Source: Campylorhamphus procurvoides (Eukaryota; Chordata; Aves; Passeriformes; Dendrocolaptidae). Taken from it: a stretch of 64,000 nt of DNA. The stretch's first letter is position 1. Each line of letters starts with the position of its first letter. The position numbers and the translations under genes are program-made. Under the pieces are notes generated by a model. It saw only the letters and a list, made by a program, of their open reading frames with translations, did no database searches and was not told the origin of the DNA. Shown here piece by piece: positions 1 to 12,500 of the stretch. The stretch spans positions 45,477 through 109,476 of the forward strand of contig WBMV01000146.1 of the NCBI GenBank assembly GCA_013396655.1, written 5' to 3'.

Positions 1-392
1 CGGGGAATTTGGGGACATTTGGGGGGGATTTGGGGTCTCTGAGGGGGCTGTGCCCCACCGGCCGCACGGGAGGGCCGGGCAGCGCGGCCAGGCCGGGCTG
101 GGCCGTGCGCGGGGCGCTCCGAGCGCCTTGCCGGCCTGAGGGGGAGCCGCGGCCTGCAGGGTGTCCCTGTGCCCCGGGGGGGGCCTGGGGTGTCCCCGGC
201 TGTCCCTGTGCCCCTGGGTGGCTCAGTATATCCCAGTATATCCCGGTATATCCCGCAGTTGGGCGCTGGAACGGCCGCCCCGCGCTGGGCCCGCAGCGCT
301 CGCGGTGCGTGACGCGGGTCCGGAGGGGGCAGGAACGGCCCGGGACAGGCCCGGGTGGGACAGCGGGGAGAATTCCTGCCTGGCAAGGGTGG

Positions 393-732
393 TCAGGCCT
401 TGGCAGGGGCTGCCCAGGGAGGGTTGGAGTGCCCAGCCCTGGAGGTGCCCAAGGCAGGACTGGCCGTGGCACTCAGAGCTCTGGGCTGGGGGACAANACT
501 CCCCTATAACTGTATTTTCCCCCCGCATGGCTGTATTTACCCCTCCCATAGCAGTATTCCCCCCCCAATATCTGTATTTACCCCCCCAATATCTGTATTT
601 CCCCCCCCTCAATATCTCTATTTATCCNTCAGGCCTTGGCAGGGGCTGCCCAGGGAGGGTTGGAGTGCCCAGCCCTGGAGGTGCCCAAGGCAGGACTGGC
701 CGTGGCACTCAGAGCTCTGGGCTGGGGGACAA
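393..732. repeat. 104-bp exact direct duplicate flanking an N-bounded minisatellite insert
   Basis: Bases 393-496 and 629-732 are identical over 104 bp. The first copy ends immediately before a single N at 497 and the second begins immediately after a single N at 628. Between them (498-627) is a C-run/tatctgtattta minisatellite with ~20-bp units. This geometry is typical of an assembler joining overlapping contigs through an unresolved tandem repeat, so one copy of the flank is probably artificial. Confidence 0.8.
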
Positions 733-1577
733 GGTGGGCATCGGGCACAGGGTGGGCTCCCTGGGCTGGCAGGGCTTTGCCAGCCTTGGGAATCCTGGGA
801 TTCCGTGATTCAAACCCGGTCCTGGCACGGCCGCGGGTTCCGGGCCCTGCCGGCCCTGCCCGGGCGGTTCCAGCCTTATCGGGGCCGGGATGGGCAGAGC
901 TCACTCAGATCAGGCCCGCGGTCCTGCCCCTGCCCCAGCCCCTCGGGGGTTTCTGGCCTCTTTCCCCTTAGTTCATTCTCATTTATAAGCGGCAGATCTG
1001 TGTGCGATCCTCCTTTGCTGGAAACAGACTGAATAATACATGCTGATATCAATTATTTAACACCAGTGTGTGTAGGTGTCTCATACACCCGTTCGGTTTT
1101 TTAGCCCGAGTGCTGTAAAAATTCGTGGAATTAAGGTAGAACCCCCGGTATTGGGTAAGAAAACCTGGAATTAAGGTAAAAAGCGCTGGAATTAAGCTCC
1201 TCTGGTCTGCCCCAACCTCGTGCCCAGCCACGTTGCTCCCCGGGCTGGAAGCATTCGGTGGCCCGGGCATGGCCCGTCCCGTTGGCTGCTTTAAAGCATG
1301 GATTGCTGTCAGATTTTGGGATCCGCCCCGGCTCCAGGGGCGGGCTTGGAGCAGCTGTCAGGCAGATTTGGAGTCAGTCTGAAACCTCGTGGGCAGCTCA
1401 GACCTCGTGTGGAGATCCAGTGCTGCTTCTCCCTCTTTCTTGTTTTCCCTCCTAACTTGAAGATACCTGGATTGTTTTTTTTTTCTCTTCTGAACCTTCT
1501 AGAGGGGGAAATCAGCTGTGCAACATCGGAATAAGTGTAGGCCATATATAATTGCATGTTGAAAACGATTGCAATAG

Positions 1578-1862
1578 TTCATAGAATCATGGAATCATGA
1601 AGGTTGATCACCAAGTCCAGCCATCCCCCAGCACTGCGAAGGCCACCACTGACCCATGTCCCCAAGTGCCACATCCACGTGGCTTTTAAAGCCACACCCA
1701 TGTGGCTTGATGTTTAATGTCTTAACTTAGAAATGATGTTTATTCTTAAAATAATAGAATCCCAGACTAGTTTGGGTTGGAAGGGACCTTAAAGCCAATC
1801 TTGTCCCATCCCCTGCCATGGGTAGGGGCACCATTGGATAGCCCAGGTCATTCCAAGCCCGT
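1578..1862 (-). repeat. two old CR1 LINE 3'-end remnants
   Basis: Two antisense fragments (about 1578-1705 and 1756-1860) begin with catagaatcatggaatcatg- and aatcccagactagtttgggt-type CR1 tails. Both are diverged. Confidence 0.75.
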
Positions 1863-2769
1863 GGTTTCCAGCTGATTTATCCAATGGAGAACAGAAGTAT
1901 TTTGAAAAAACAGTTATTAGAAAATTGTGGAGTAGACCACATGGACTCTTTAACATTGTGCCAGAGTTCCTTGACTTGGTGAACTCCTGGGAAAATGTGA
2001 ACTGTTACCCCAGGTGTTGAAGCTGCTAAAGAGAGAGATTTTAACTTTCTGTAAAGAATTTACCTCCCACTGTTTTGCTGGTGGTTTTTCATTGTATTTG
2101 GTGAGGCTTTCAGTGGGAGAGAACCCTGGGCAGACAGTGGGATGGGATTTTCCATTTTCTCTTTTGAATCCAAAATGTGTTTGTCCCCTCCTCCAAGGAA
2201 ACCCCAGGAACCAGGAGTGATGCAGAGTGTTTGAGGGTGTCAGGCTCATGCTGTCCTTACCCCAGGTGGACTCACAGCTCTGAGCTGTTGTGTCCTGGAT
2301 GTTGTTGTTCCCTGGGATCCCTTAGCCATGAGGGGCACGGAGAAGGCTCAGCTGAGTGGCTCTGGCTCCAGCTGCAGGAGGGAAGGCCGGGATCAGCCGA
2401 GGCAGGGTGGCACACAGCCAGGTCAGGCTGGCCTGGCACGGGTGCAGGAGGGCAGGGCTGGGCAGTGGCTCTTGGCACGGAGATCAAAGGCAAGAGTGGG
2501 AGGAAGAAGGAGTCTGTCCCAAGGGGTGGGAGGAAGTGGCTGGCACTGGGTGTGGGTGGGGGTGAGGGGCTGTGTCAGGGGAAACCTGAGCATTTCTGTG
2601 GCACTCTGGTGCTGGTTGTTTGTTTGGACACAACCAGTGGGGACCGAGTCTGGTGCTGAGTAATTCCTGTCTCTGCAAAGTCATTGCTTGAGCAAACATT
2701 GAGGGTATGTTTTACCACTTCTTCATTTTGCAGAGAGATTACTGACTTGTACTAAGTAGGAGAATTGAA

Positions 2770-2863
2770 TGACTTTAGGGACATAGGTTAGTGGTGGCCT
2801 TGGCAGGGGTAACTGGGACTCAATGGTCTCAGAGAGCTCTTTGAACCTGAATGATTCTGTGAC
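2770..2863 (+). repeat. CR1 LINE 3'-end remnant
   Basis: A sense fragment of the gtggtggccttggcagggg... cctgaatgattctgtga type. Confidence 0.65.
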
Positions 2864-3204
2864 ATTTCAACATCATTGTTTAGAATAAACTCCCAGAACT
2901 TGTACAGGAAAACTGTAATTATTCAGTTTTCTTCTTGAGTAGCTCCCTGTGATAGTATTTCAGGAAATCCACAGGAGTTTGTACATGCAGATGTAAAAAT
3001 CTATGACTGCTATGAATGTTGTTTTAGTGGTGAATAAGGCTCGTGCCTGAAGCAGGTGTAATTAGGGCAGTGGTGAAATACAGGGGTGCCTGGAGCCCTT
3101 GGGAGGCTCTGAGCTGCTGCCTCACCCCGAGTTCTGTGTGAGTCCTTGCTGCAGGAACCCTGAGCCCTTTCCCCCGTGCAGGATCCAGCAGCAAAGCCTG
3201 CGCC

Positions 3205-3534
3205 ATGGAGAACGCCGAGAGCACGGAGGGGGAGCAGCCCACTGTGAGCAGTGATGGCCCCGACACGGGCACTGAGCCCGCGCCCGAGGAGCAGCACATG
3301 GACTTCAGCACAGAAATCATGAGTGTCACCGAGATGGAGCAGTCCCCCGACAGCTCCCCCGACCTCAACGAAGAGAGCACGCAGGAGAGTGAGATTCCAA
3401 ACATTGAGGGTTTACAGACCACAGACAGTGAGGCTGGCTTCCCTCCAGATTTTGACAAGTTCTGGAAAGTCGTCGAGGACAACCCCCAGGATTTCACGGG
3501 ATGGGTATATCTACTGCAGTATGTAGAGCAGGAG
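3205..3534 (+). CDS. PRPF39: PRPF39 coding exon 1
   Basis: The exon itself begins at 3182 after a gtgcag acceptor; translation begins at 3205 (cgccATGg, a fair Kozak context). It encodes residues 1-110: an acidic, probably disordered N-terminus and the first HAT segment ending in YVEQE. The donor is gttagt, phase 0. Confidence 0.93.
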
Positions 3535-6500
3535 GTTAGTACCTGCCCCTTTCTCCTCAGCCTTCCACAAATAAATAAAACAAGTCATGGGATTACAGTG
3601 GCAAGTGTACAACTGGACATCAGGCTGTCATGGGTGCTGTCTTCAGCAGCTGCCCTTGCCAGTGTTGCCATAGAATCATAAAATCCCAGATTGGTTTGTG
3701 TTGGAAGGGACCTTAAAGCCCGTGTTGTGGGCAGAGAGACCTTCCACTTCACCAGGCTGCTCGGTGTCGGCAGAGATCACTGAACACAACCAGTTGTTTT
3801 AGGACAGTGTTAATAATTGTTCTGTGGGAAATGGGAAGAGGGAAGGGCTGAGTGTTCCCTTGTGTGTCCCCCAGAACCACCTGCCTGCAGCCAGGAAGGC
3901 CTTTGACCGGTTCTTCACGCACTACCCGTACTGCTACGGGTACTGGAAGAAGTACGCGGACCTGGAGAAGCGGCACGACAACGTCAAGCAGTCTGACGAG
4001 GTACGTAGGGCCGGCTGGCCTCCTGCCAGTCCTGCCAGTCCTGCCAGCCGGGCACGGGGTGCCAGGCCTGCCCTGTGTGTGCACGTGTCACGCTGTGGCA
4101 TCTGGAGCTAATGTTCTCTCTCTTTGTTGGCAGGTGCGTTAAACCTCTACAGTTTGTCAAGCTTTGCAGTGCAAGCCTCTGTATTACACTGCAGCTTAAC
4201 AAGTAGGGCAGGGCTTTTCTGTCACTTCCATTTATTACTCATTTCAAAGCAATATAGTTGGTTTGCTGGTCACAATTGCTCCATCTTATTGCATTTTTGG
4301 TCAGACGCTGTCAATGATGCTCTAATGGGTCTGTGCCCTATGGTCTGTACCCCAAAGCCTGCCCACACAACCTGGTCAGAATGCAGGGACCGCTGCGCTT
4401 TGAAGATCAAGACTCTGCACGTGGAGATCAGAACATTGCCATGTTCTATCCAACCTCCACCCGAATGGTAATGGTAGATTATTTAAACAAAATTCCAGTA
4501 ATTAGTATTTCTAAGGTTCACCGGATAACACAGTGTTGCCTCTCTCTTAGGACACCACTAAGGATTTGAAGTACAGTTCATATTCTCTTCATAGGTGTAT
4601 CGCCGAGGGCTTCAGGCAATTCCTCTTAGTGTTGATCTTTGGATACATTATATAAATTTCCTAAAGGAGACCTTGGACCCTACTGATCCCGAAACTAACA
4701 GTACCATCCGGGGGTGAGTTGGGAGCAGACTGGGGTCAGATTGATGTGCTTAGGATGAGGGGAAAACTGGGAATAGCTGGGTGTTACCTTAAGGACTTCT
4801 AGGAGATGATGGAGCCAAACTCTGTAAGGAAAGGGAGACAGTACACTGTGGTGCAGGGGGCACAAGTTCTCTCTTGAGAGCTTCAGACACCATGTTAGGA
4901 AATCCTTAGTGCAGCACTGGAACCCGTTGGATTTTAGGAATTTAATTCCTTGGAGGTTTTCAATGGCTGGAATGTGTGTGAGTTCTGTGGCTGGCAGTGG
5001 TGCTGGTTAGAGTCAGAGTTTGGGCTAAAGTTTGGTCAGAAACCTTAACTGCACTGTAGCTGAATGGAGCTGCAGGATTGCTGCACAGCTCTGGGTGTTA
5101 AACTGCTGCAGTAGTGGGGCTGGAGTCTGGATGAGGTGGAAGTGGCAAAGATGGTGAATTTTCCTAATACCCTGTGTTCCTGCAAGTGGCTTTTGCTGTT
5201 GCCTTTATCTGTTCTATTGTTGTAGTGCTGGAGGGAAAAGGTGAGGGAGACTCTAGAGACCTTGCTACAGATACCTGGAAAATACTTGGAAGAACTTAAA
5301 TAATTAATATAATTATTAATCAATTATTAATTATTTCAAGTGAATGAGGATGCTCCTAGTCTTTAGTAAGAACCAGGACTTCCCTTCCTTGTTGTGTTAC
5401 TGCACCCAGAAACAACTGATTTCCTTTTCCAGAGCCTATGAACATGCAGTGCTGGCTGCTGGGACAGATTTCCGTTCTGACAGACTCTGGGAAATGTATA
5501 TAAACTGGGAAAATGACCAGGGAAACCTGAGGGAAGTCACATCCATCTATGACCGCATCCTTGGAATCCCAACGCAGCTCTACAGCCACCACTTCCAGAG
5601 GTAAAGGGAGCAGGAAGCCTTAGTTAATGCCATGGATTTCCTGAGCACACCTTGCCCTCCTTCTGAAAGGGGGAAATGTTCCCTCAGCATGAGAGCTTGG
5701 AATGGTTTATCAGTTTTATGTAGTTGTGTCCGTCCTTCTGTGCTCATTGTCCATCAGTTTAAAGTACAGATAAATGTTTCAGGAATTTGGTTTCAGGTAA
5801 ATTCACAGGTTCTGCTGTGGAATAAGGACAGGCCTTGGAATTGTGAGGAAGAAGAGAGGGTGTCTTTGAGAAAATGGAGCAGTTGTGAACTTTAATTCCT
5901 TGTGCAATGCCCACACGTGGTAAAACTAATTTTAATTGACCAAAGAGAAATACTGGTGAAGTTTTAGATGTTGGAATTCTGCTTTGGTAGGGATCAGTGA
6001 GCAGGGAACCAGCAAGCTCAGTTAAATTGCACACAGTCATACCTGTGATTTCTACAGGTATTTTAGCTTGGGAGATAAAGTATTTCCATTATAGCTGATC
6101 TTGTCCTTTGCCATCTATCTTACATGGCCAGGGCTCCCTGAGTCCACCGTGCTAGGGGTTCCCTTTGGAGCTTGGCCCTTCAGCAGCCTGAGGGGTGGTG
6201 GCAGTGTCTGCACTCTCAGGGTAACACTGGAGTGATGAAGAGGAGCCCTCGGGGATTGATTTATCACCGAGCCCTGGGTGGGCAGGGCGGGACAGCACGG
6301 CCATCAGACTGTGCTGACTTGTCTGTGGCTGTTGCCAGGTTCAAAGAACACATCCAGAACAACCTTCCCCGAGACTTCCTGACCACGGAGCAGTTCGTGC
6401 AGCTGCGCCGGGAGCTGGCGGCGGCCAATGGGCACAGCGGGGAGGAGTCCCAGCCCGCCGAGGAGCTGCCCTGCGGCACCGAGGACATCACCGACCCGGC

Positions 6501-9500
6501 CAAGGTGACAGCAGAGCCCGCCCCGGGGCTGGGCAGGGCCCGCCCCCCGCACGGCACCGCCCCCGGGCTCCTCTGCTAACGGGGCAGCCCCGGCATGGGT
6601 GGTAAAGAGGGGGGACAGGAGAGGGAGGAAGTGATGTACAGAGCTTTGGGAATGAACATTAATTATTCCAGGGCAACAGACTGGGGTCTGTGGTCTAAGA
6701 AAGCTCATCAGCATGGGCTGGGCAGGCTCAGAGCTGTCACAGGCATAGGAAAGCCTGGAGCTGTCCAAGGGAATTGCTGATAGGGAAAACACAGATGATA
6801 AAACCCAAGGTTGACTTGGATCCAAATTCATCTTTAATCTCAAATCAGCTTTGGCATGAGACAGAAAACCAGCTCAGTTGTGTGCTAAGGGTTGTAGCAC
6901 CATGAGGCAGCATCCCAGCCCTGCCCTGGCTGCTCAGGGCAAGATTCCATGGATGTGGGAGGATTCCTGCAGATTACTGACATACAGTGCAGTTACAGAG
7001 GGGATCCTGTGTCTACCTGTGTTACATTTTTGAAAATTCTGTTCTAGCTGGTCACTGAGATAGAGAACATGAGGCACAGAATCATTGAGATCCATCAAGA
7101 GATCTTTAACCACAATGAACATGAAGTCAGTAAGAGGTGGACGTTTGAGGAAGCGGTAAGTTGGGGTTTGGTGGGAGGCAATGTGGGCCAGAGGTGTGGA
7201 CACAGCTGGCAGCTGGGAATTCTGGGGGACAGTGGGGCCTCAGGCTGCTGGGGGGCTTTGAACAGACATTCAGAGTGTGAACAGGGTTTGACTTCTCTGC
7301 CATTTTTCTTGTGAAGAGGCAGCTGTCATCTGATGGTTTAAAAACCTATAAGTGGTACTTGGAAAGGGGCAAGGTGAAGTATTGTTGGCTAAGCCAGTAA
7401 GTCCTGTGAGTTGGTGCTGCCTCTGGGGTGTTGCAAAGTCATAGAGGGGATGGAGGTGATTCCAGGTGAAAGGTAAGCTGTGCTGAAGGGAGAATGCAAT
7501 TTGCACACACTTAGGCCTGAAATCAGGTAACTTTGTTTTCTGTCAGTGGCCATCACAACGAGCACCTCCTACATATAACATTCTAAAAGTAATTAATTAA
7601 ATTAATCATTTGATCACAGTAAATATGCAACTTTGTAGATTTAAGTTGGATTACATTTAAAAAGCCAACCTGAGGTTTTCATCCTCAGTCTTTATATTTT
7701 TGTTCCTGGCAAGCATGATTCTTGTTTTAAATTTATTTTAATGTCTGTTTTAAGGAGTGCATTGTATTTACCCAGCTGGAAAAGATTTTCAGAGACTCCT
7801 TAGTGGGTCAGGTGATGCCACAGCTGGTGTGAGGTTGATTGCACTTGGCTGGACAGGCCCTGGTGCCTCACCAGCCCCAGGAGCTGAGGGAGCCAGTGGT
7901 CAGGGACTTGTGTACCTCCTGCTGGGGCAGGGGCAGCTGAGCTGGTCCAACATCCCTGCCCTGGGGAACCTGAAGCTACAAATCTGTGGAACTTGGGAGA
8001 AGGCTAAAACTGGGGGCTTTGGGTAGGAAATGTGTGAGAAACCAGGTGTCCTCCTGCTCCTGGCCACAAGTAATGCCTTTGCTACCAAGAGAGAGCATCT
8101 GCTCTGTGGTACCAACATGGTGGACCTGTGAGGAGCTGGGAATGTAAAGTTCAGTGTCTTATGAAGGACAGAAGTGAGGTGGGTGGACAGAGATGTCACC
8201 AGAGGCTTGGGAACAGCTTAGATGTGTTTCACTGTAACCAAGCAGGAACAAGGTGCCTGTGAGCTGGTCAGAATGGCAGAGAGTGTTGGGTTCTGTACCA
8301 GAGGCCAGTGAGGAGCACGGGGGGGATTGGTTTTAAATTTCAGGTGGCTTTGAAGAATTGGATGTTTCTCCATCATTACTGTAAGTTCTTCATCCATTTG
8401 TATGGGTTTGGATCAGAGGGAATTGCAGTACAGGAGAGACATAATCAGGTATAATTAAAGATGGTGAGGAGAAGCCAAGGATCTCTGGCAGGATGCCAGA
8501 CAAAGACAATTAAATTTGAACAGAGCAATGATTAAATTGTCTGTGCTGGGCTCTGTCCCTCCCAGTCCCTCTTGTAGCCATCAGTGACAACGTGATCTTG
8601 CCAAAGTCATGAACTGGGCATAACCAGCTTGATGTAAATGTTTAATAGGAAGTTCAGTTCAGTGCTCTGTTATTTCTTGTCATGGTTCTCAACCTAATTT
8701 TGAGTTTGATGTGTGGGCTGGATGGCCAGTGAATACTTTTCCTTGTAAGGGTGGAGGTGGAGAATATTCACTGTTGTTAAAATGTCACTGTTACAGGTTT
8801 GCAAGGGATTACCCACAGTGGGTTCTCTCCCAGCACCTGTGAACACCATCACTCAAAAAGCTTTCTAGAACAACAGTGTACCAGAGGGGTGTCCCTGTCA
8901 GGAAATGCCTGGGTGTGTCCTGGGGTGCCCTGGGGAGTGGGTGAGGAGGTGCCACGACACCCCGAGTGCTGCAGTGGTGCTGGCTGTGTGTGTGGTGGTG
9001 GCTGTGGGAGCACCCTGTGTGTGTTTGTAAGTCACCCATTGCATCCTGTGACTCTTGCAGATCAAGAGGCCTTACTTTCATGTAAAACCTCTGGAGAAAA
9101 TTCAGCTGAAAAACTGGAAAGAGTACTTAGAGTTTGAGATAGAGAATGGCACTCACGAGCGAGTCGTGGTCCTCTTTGAGAGATGTGTCATTTCATGTGC
9201 CCTCTATGAGGACTTCTGGATCAAGGTAAGGGAAGCAGCTCACAGCTCTCCTGATGCACACCTTGACCTGGTGACTAACCCTTGTACCCTGTGGAACGTT
9301 GTTCATCTATAACTATATCTGTTGCATTAGGAGATGGTCTGCTTGCAACCAGATTTGACTGCTGCATATGCCAACTGCGTTGCCTCTCTACGTCCTTCCT
9401 TACAGAAACTAGTCTAGTGGTTCCATAAAGGTGCTGAATGGGTTTAAACAAAAGAATTTTATCGTTCTGGCATGCTTTTAGAGACAAATACAAGCTTTAA

Positions 9501-12500
9501 ATTGGCCTGTCTCTGCTCTGTTTCCAACTCTAGTACGCCAAGTACATGGAGAACCACAGCATTGAGGGCGTGAGGCACGTGTACAGCAGGGCCTGCACCA
9601 TCCACCTGCCCAAGAAGCCCATGGTGCACATGCTGTGGGCAGCCTTCGAGGAGCAGCAGGGTAAGGGCAGCCTGGGCTCGGGGGGCACTGCTTTGGGGGG
9701 CCTCTGGTGGCCCGGGGCTCACAGCTCTGCCCTGCCCTTCCAGGCAACATCGAGGAGGCCAGGAGGATCCTGAAGACCTTTGAGGAGTGTATCCTGGGGC
9801 TGGCCATGATCCGGCTGCGCAGGGTGAGCCTGGAGCGCAGGCACGGCAACATGGAGGAGGCGGAGCAGCTGCTGGAAGAGGCTGTCAGGAACGCCAAGTC
9901 CATCAGCGAGGCCTCCTTCTACGCCATCAAACTGGCCCGGCACCTCTTCAAAGTGCAGAAAAACCTCCCAAAGGCAAGAAAAGTGCTGTCAGAAGCCATA
10001 GAACTTGACAAAGTATGTGTTCCCTCTTCACTGTCTTACCAAAAACCCAACCCATCCTACTCTTCTCTCCTTCTGAACCATTTCTTAAAACCATGGCAAC
10101 AGTGATGACAGGAATTGTAACTGTATGGAATGTCCCATTACTGCATGGAGACAACAGTCCCTCTAAACTGATGTTGCCAAGTTCCCAGCTTGGAAATGGG
10201 GAAGTTTGCACTCTTTCCTCCCATCAGAAGCACAATGTGCTTCATACCTTCATTTTCCTGCTTAGATCTTAAATGTTATTGGTGTGTTCGTGTCTCAAGG
10301 TGAACAGAATTGGTGTGGGCAGTGCCTGGGGGTGGTTTGGTGTGAGCACAGCAATACCTGGCACTCCAGGTCCTGTGACTGAGGTGCCACACCTGGGCCT
10401 GTGCTGTAGGTCACTTCAGCTCTGTTTGTGACACAGACCAGCCCAGGGGGAAAGGAAAATCTGTTTATTGCCTGTTGTGTGTATTTGTGGTGTGAGTGTT
10501 CTGGTGTGTGACTGGGAACACACACTGAGTGTCAAATGCCAGGTGTGCCCCTTCTAACACATCTTTTGCACAGGAAAACACCAAACTGTACCTGAACCTG
10601 CTGGAGATGGAGTACAGTGGGGACCTGAAGCAGAACGAGGAGAACATCCTGAGCTGCTTTGACAAGGCTGTCCATGGAGCCTTGTCTATCAAAATGAGGA
10701 TCACCTTCTCACAGAGAAAAGTGGAGTTTCTGGAAGATTTTGGGTCTGATGTGAACAAGTAAGATGTGCTGTGTGCAGGGGAGTCACTGAGTGGGTGCTG
10801 GTAGGAGCTGGGAAGGGGTGAGCTGGTGGCATCTCTCAGATGGTTTCCTTTGTGCCATCAGCTCTTGGCCAAGGAACAGCTGCTTTTCTAGGCAACTTTT
10901 GAGTTTTAAATAGGCATAGACTTTTGAGTAGGAATTCATTTTTGAATAGGAATGTCTGTCCAGAAAATTACCCCTTCTTTTCTGAAATACTAAACACTCA
11001 TAGAGCACAATTTTACTGCCTGTCAGTTTTTACTGTAGTTCCTCCTTGCTAAGCCCTATAAAGACAGGAGCTCCCCAAAGAGCAGGTGAATGTCTGTGGC
11101 ACAGGTGTCATTTGAGACTCTTCTCTGGGACCTGCTGCTTGAGGTTCCCAAAACTGCACTGATGGGATTTTTCTGTGTTCAGCACTATTAACAACTGTAC
11201 ACTCAGGGGATGATACACCAGAAATGCATGTTTTTACTTCAATACCACATGTACTTTTTCCCTCTTCTTTCCCTGTTGTGAAACAAGCTCTTGTTTCTGC
11301 TTAGATTTTGCAGCTCAATAACTCACCAGGACTAACCATGAGTTAGTTTTTGTGCTTTGTGTGTTTTTCCCAATAGCTGTCCCTAAATGCTGCTGGCCCT
11401 GTGTGGCAGGCAGGCCCTGCAGGGTGGGACCTGACACAGACCCTGCACAGGGAGGTTTGCAGCTCCCCAGGGCACTGAGCCAGGGCAGCACTCTGTGCTC
11501 ACCAGGGCAGAGCTGCCAGAAGCAGCAGGGTTTGTGCAAGGGCATCTCAGTGTTTGGGGGAGTGTCAGCCAGGGCTGTTTGGGGCTGCCTTGGACATGCT
11601 TGTCCTTCCATGCCAGATGGGGAACAGCTGTAGGTGCTGCTGTGGGGTTGGAAGGGTTTTGCATAACAGTAACTTCTGGTCTGTAAATGTTGATTCCCAA
11701 ATCTCAGCCCTGCTGTGGATCTTGGGCAGGCACTGAAGGAGCAGCAGCACCACGAGTGATTTCTAGGGAGCTTCTCTGCAGAGGAACTTAAAGCTGGGAG
11801 TTTGAGTTGCTGGAATAAACTAAACCTTTTGGCTTTCCAGTCTCATGGTGGGTCACTCATTCCAGTTCATGATGGGGTTTGGTTGAGAATGTTGTACTTT
11901 GACAGTTTCAAGAAGAGATTTTGAGGTGATGCCCAGGTGTGTAACGTGTGTGCCTGGCAGTGCTGAGCGAGGCCTGACTGCCCTGTCCCCACAGGCTCCT
12001 GGACGCCTACGACGAGCACCAGGCACTGCTGAAGGAGCAGGAGACGCTGAAACGGCGGGCGGAGAACGGGTAGGACTGGGACACCCAGGCACAGTGACAC
12101 CCGACAGTGCCACACACACACTGGGACACCCCTGGGACAGTGCCCAGGCACGGGGACACCCATGGGACAATGTCCAGGCACGGGGACACCCATGGGACAA
12201 TGTCCAGGCACAGGGACACCCCTGGGGACACACACACACACAAACACAGTGCCACTCTGGGGACACACACAGGGCCACCGTGGGCACATACACACGCACA
12301 CAGTGACACTCTGGGGGCAATGCCCAGGCACAGGGACAACCCTGGAGACAGTGCCCAGGCACGGGGACACCCCTGGGACAATGTCCAGGCACAGGGACAA
12401 CCCTGGGGACGCACACACTGACACCCTGGGCACACACACACACAGTGACACCCCTGGGGACACACACAGTGCCACCCTTGGGGACACCCCCCAGCTGCAG

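Larger units (their letters stand above)
1..3181. other. 5' flank / untranslated region of PRPF39
   Basis: There is no convincing coding sequence before the PRPF39 start codon. The first ~330 bases and about 820-910 are rich in CpG and are the best candidates for the PRPF39 promoter and a non-coding first exon; I could not place a donor site with confidence. Positions 226-258 hold three copies of a ~10-base unit (cagtatatcc-like). About 1125-1200 holds three imperfect repeats of ggaattaag. The rest is AT-richer intron-like DNA with CR1 remnants. The long frames near the left edge follow from GC bias. Confidence 0.6.

Noticed and set aside
4155..4203. Hairpin tgcagtg/cactgca followed by aacaagt, resembling a lone H/ACA 3' half
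   Set aside because: No H box or 5' hairpin partner was found and there is no internal pocket.
4333..4569. Plus-strand frame with protein-like text overlapping the H/ACA candidate
   Set aside because: It does not connect in phase with PRPF39, has no family resemblance, and the interval is better explained by RNA secondary structure.
6232..6325. GTGATGA ... CTGA pair near PRPF39 coding exon 5, a possible C/D snoRNA
   Set aside because: There is no terminal stem and the D box lies about 15 bases from the splice acceptor.
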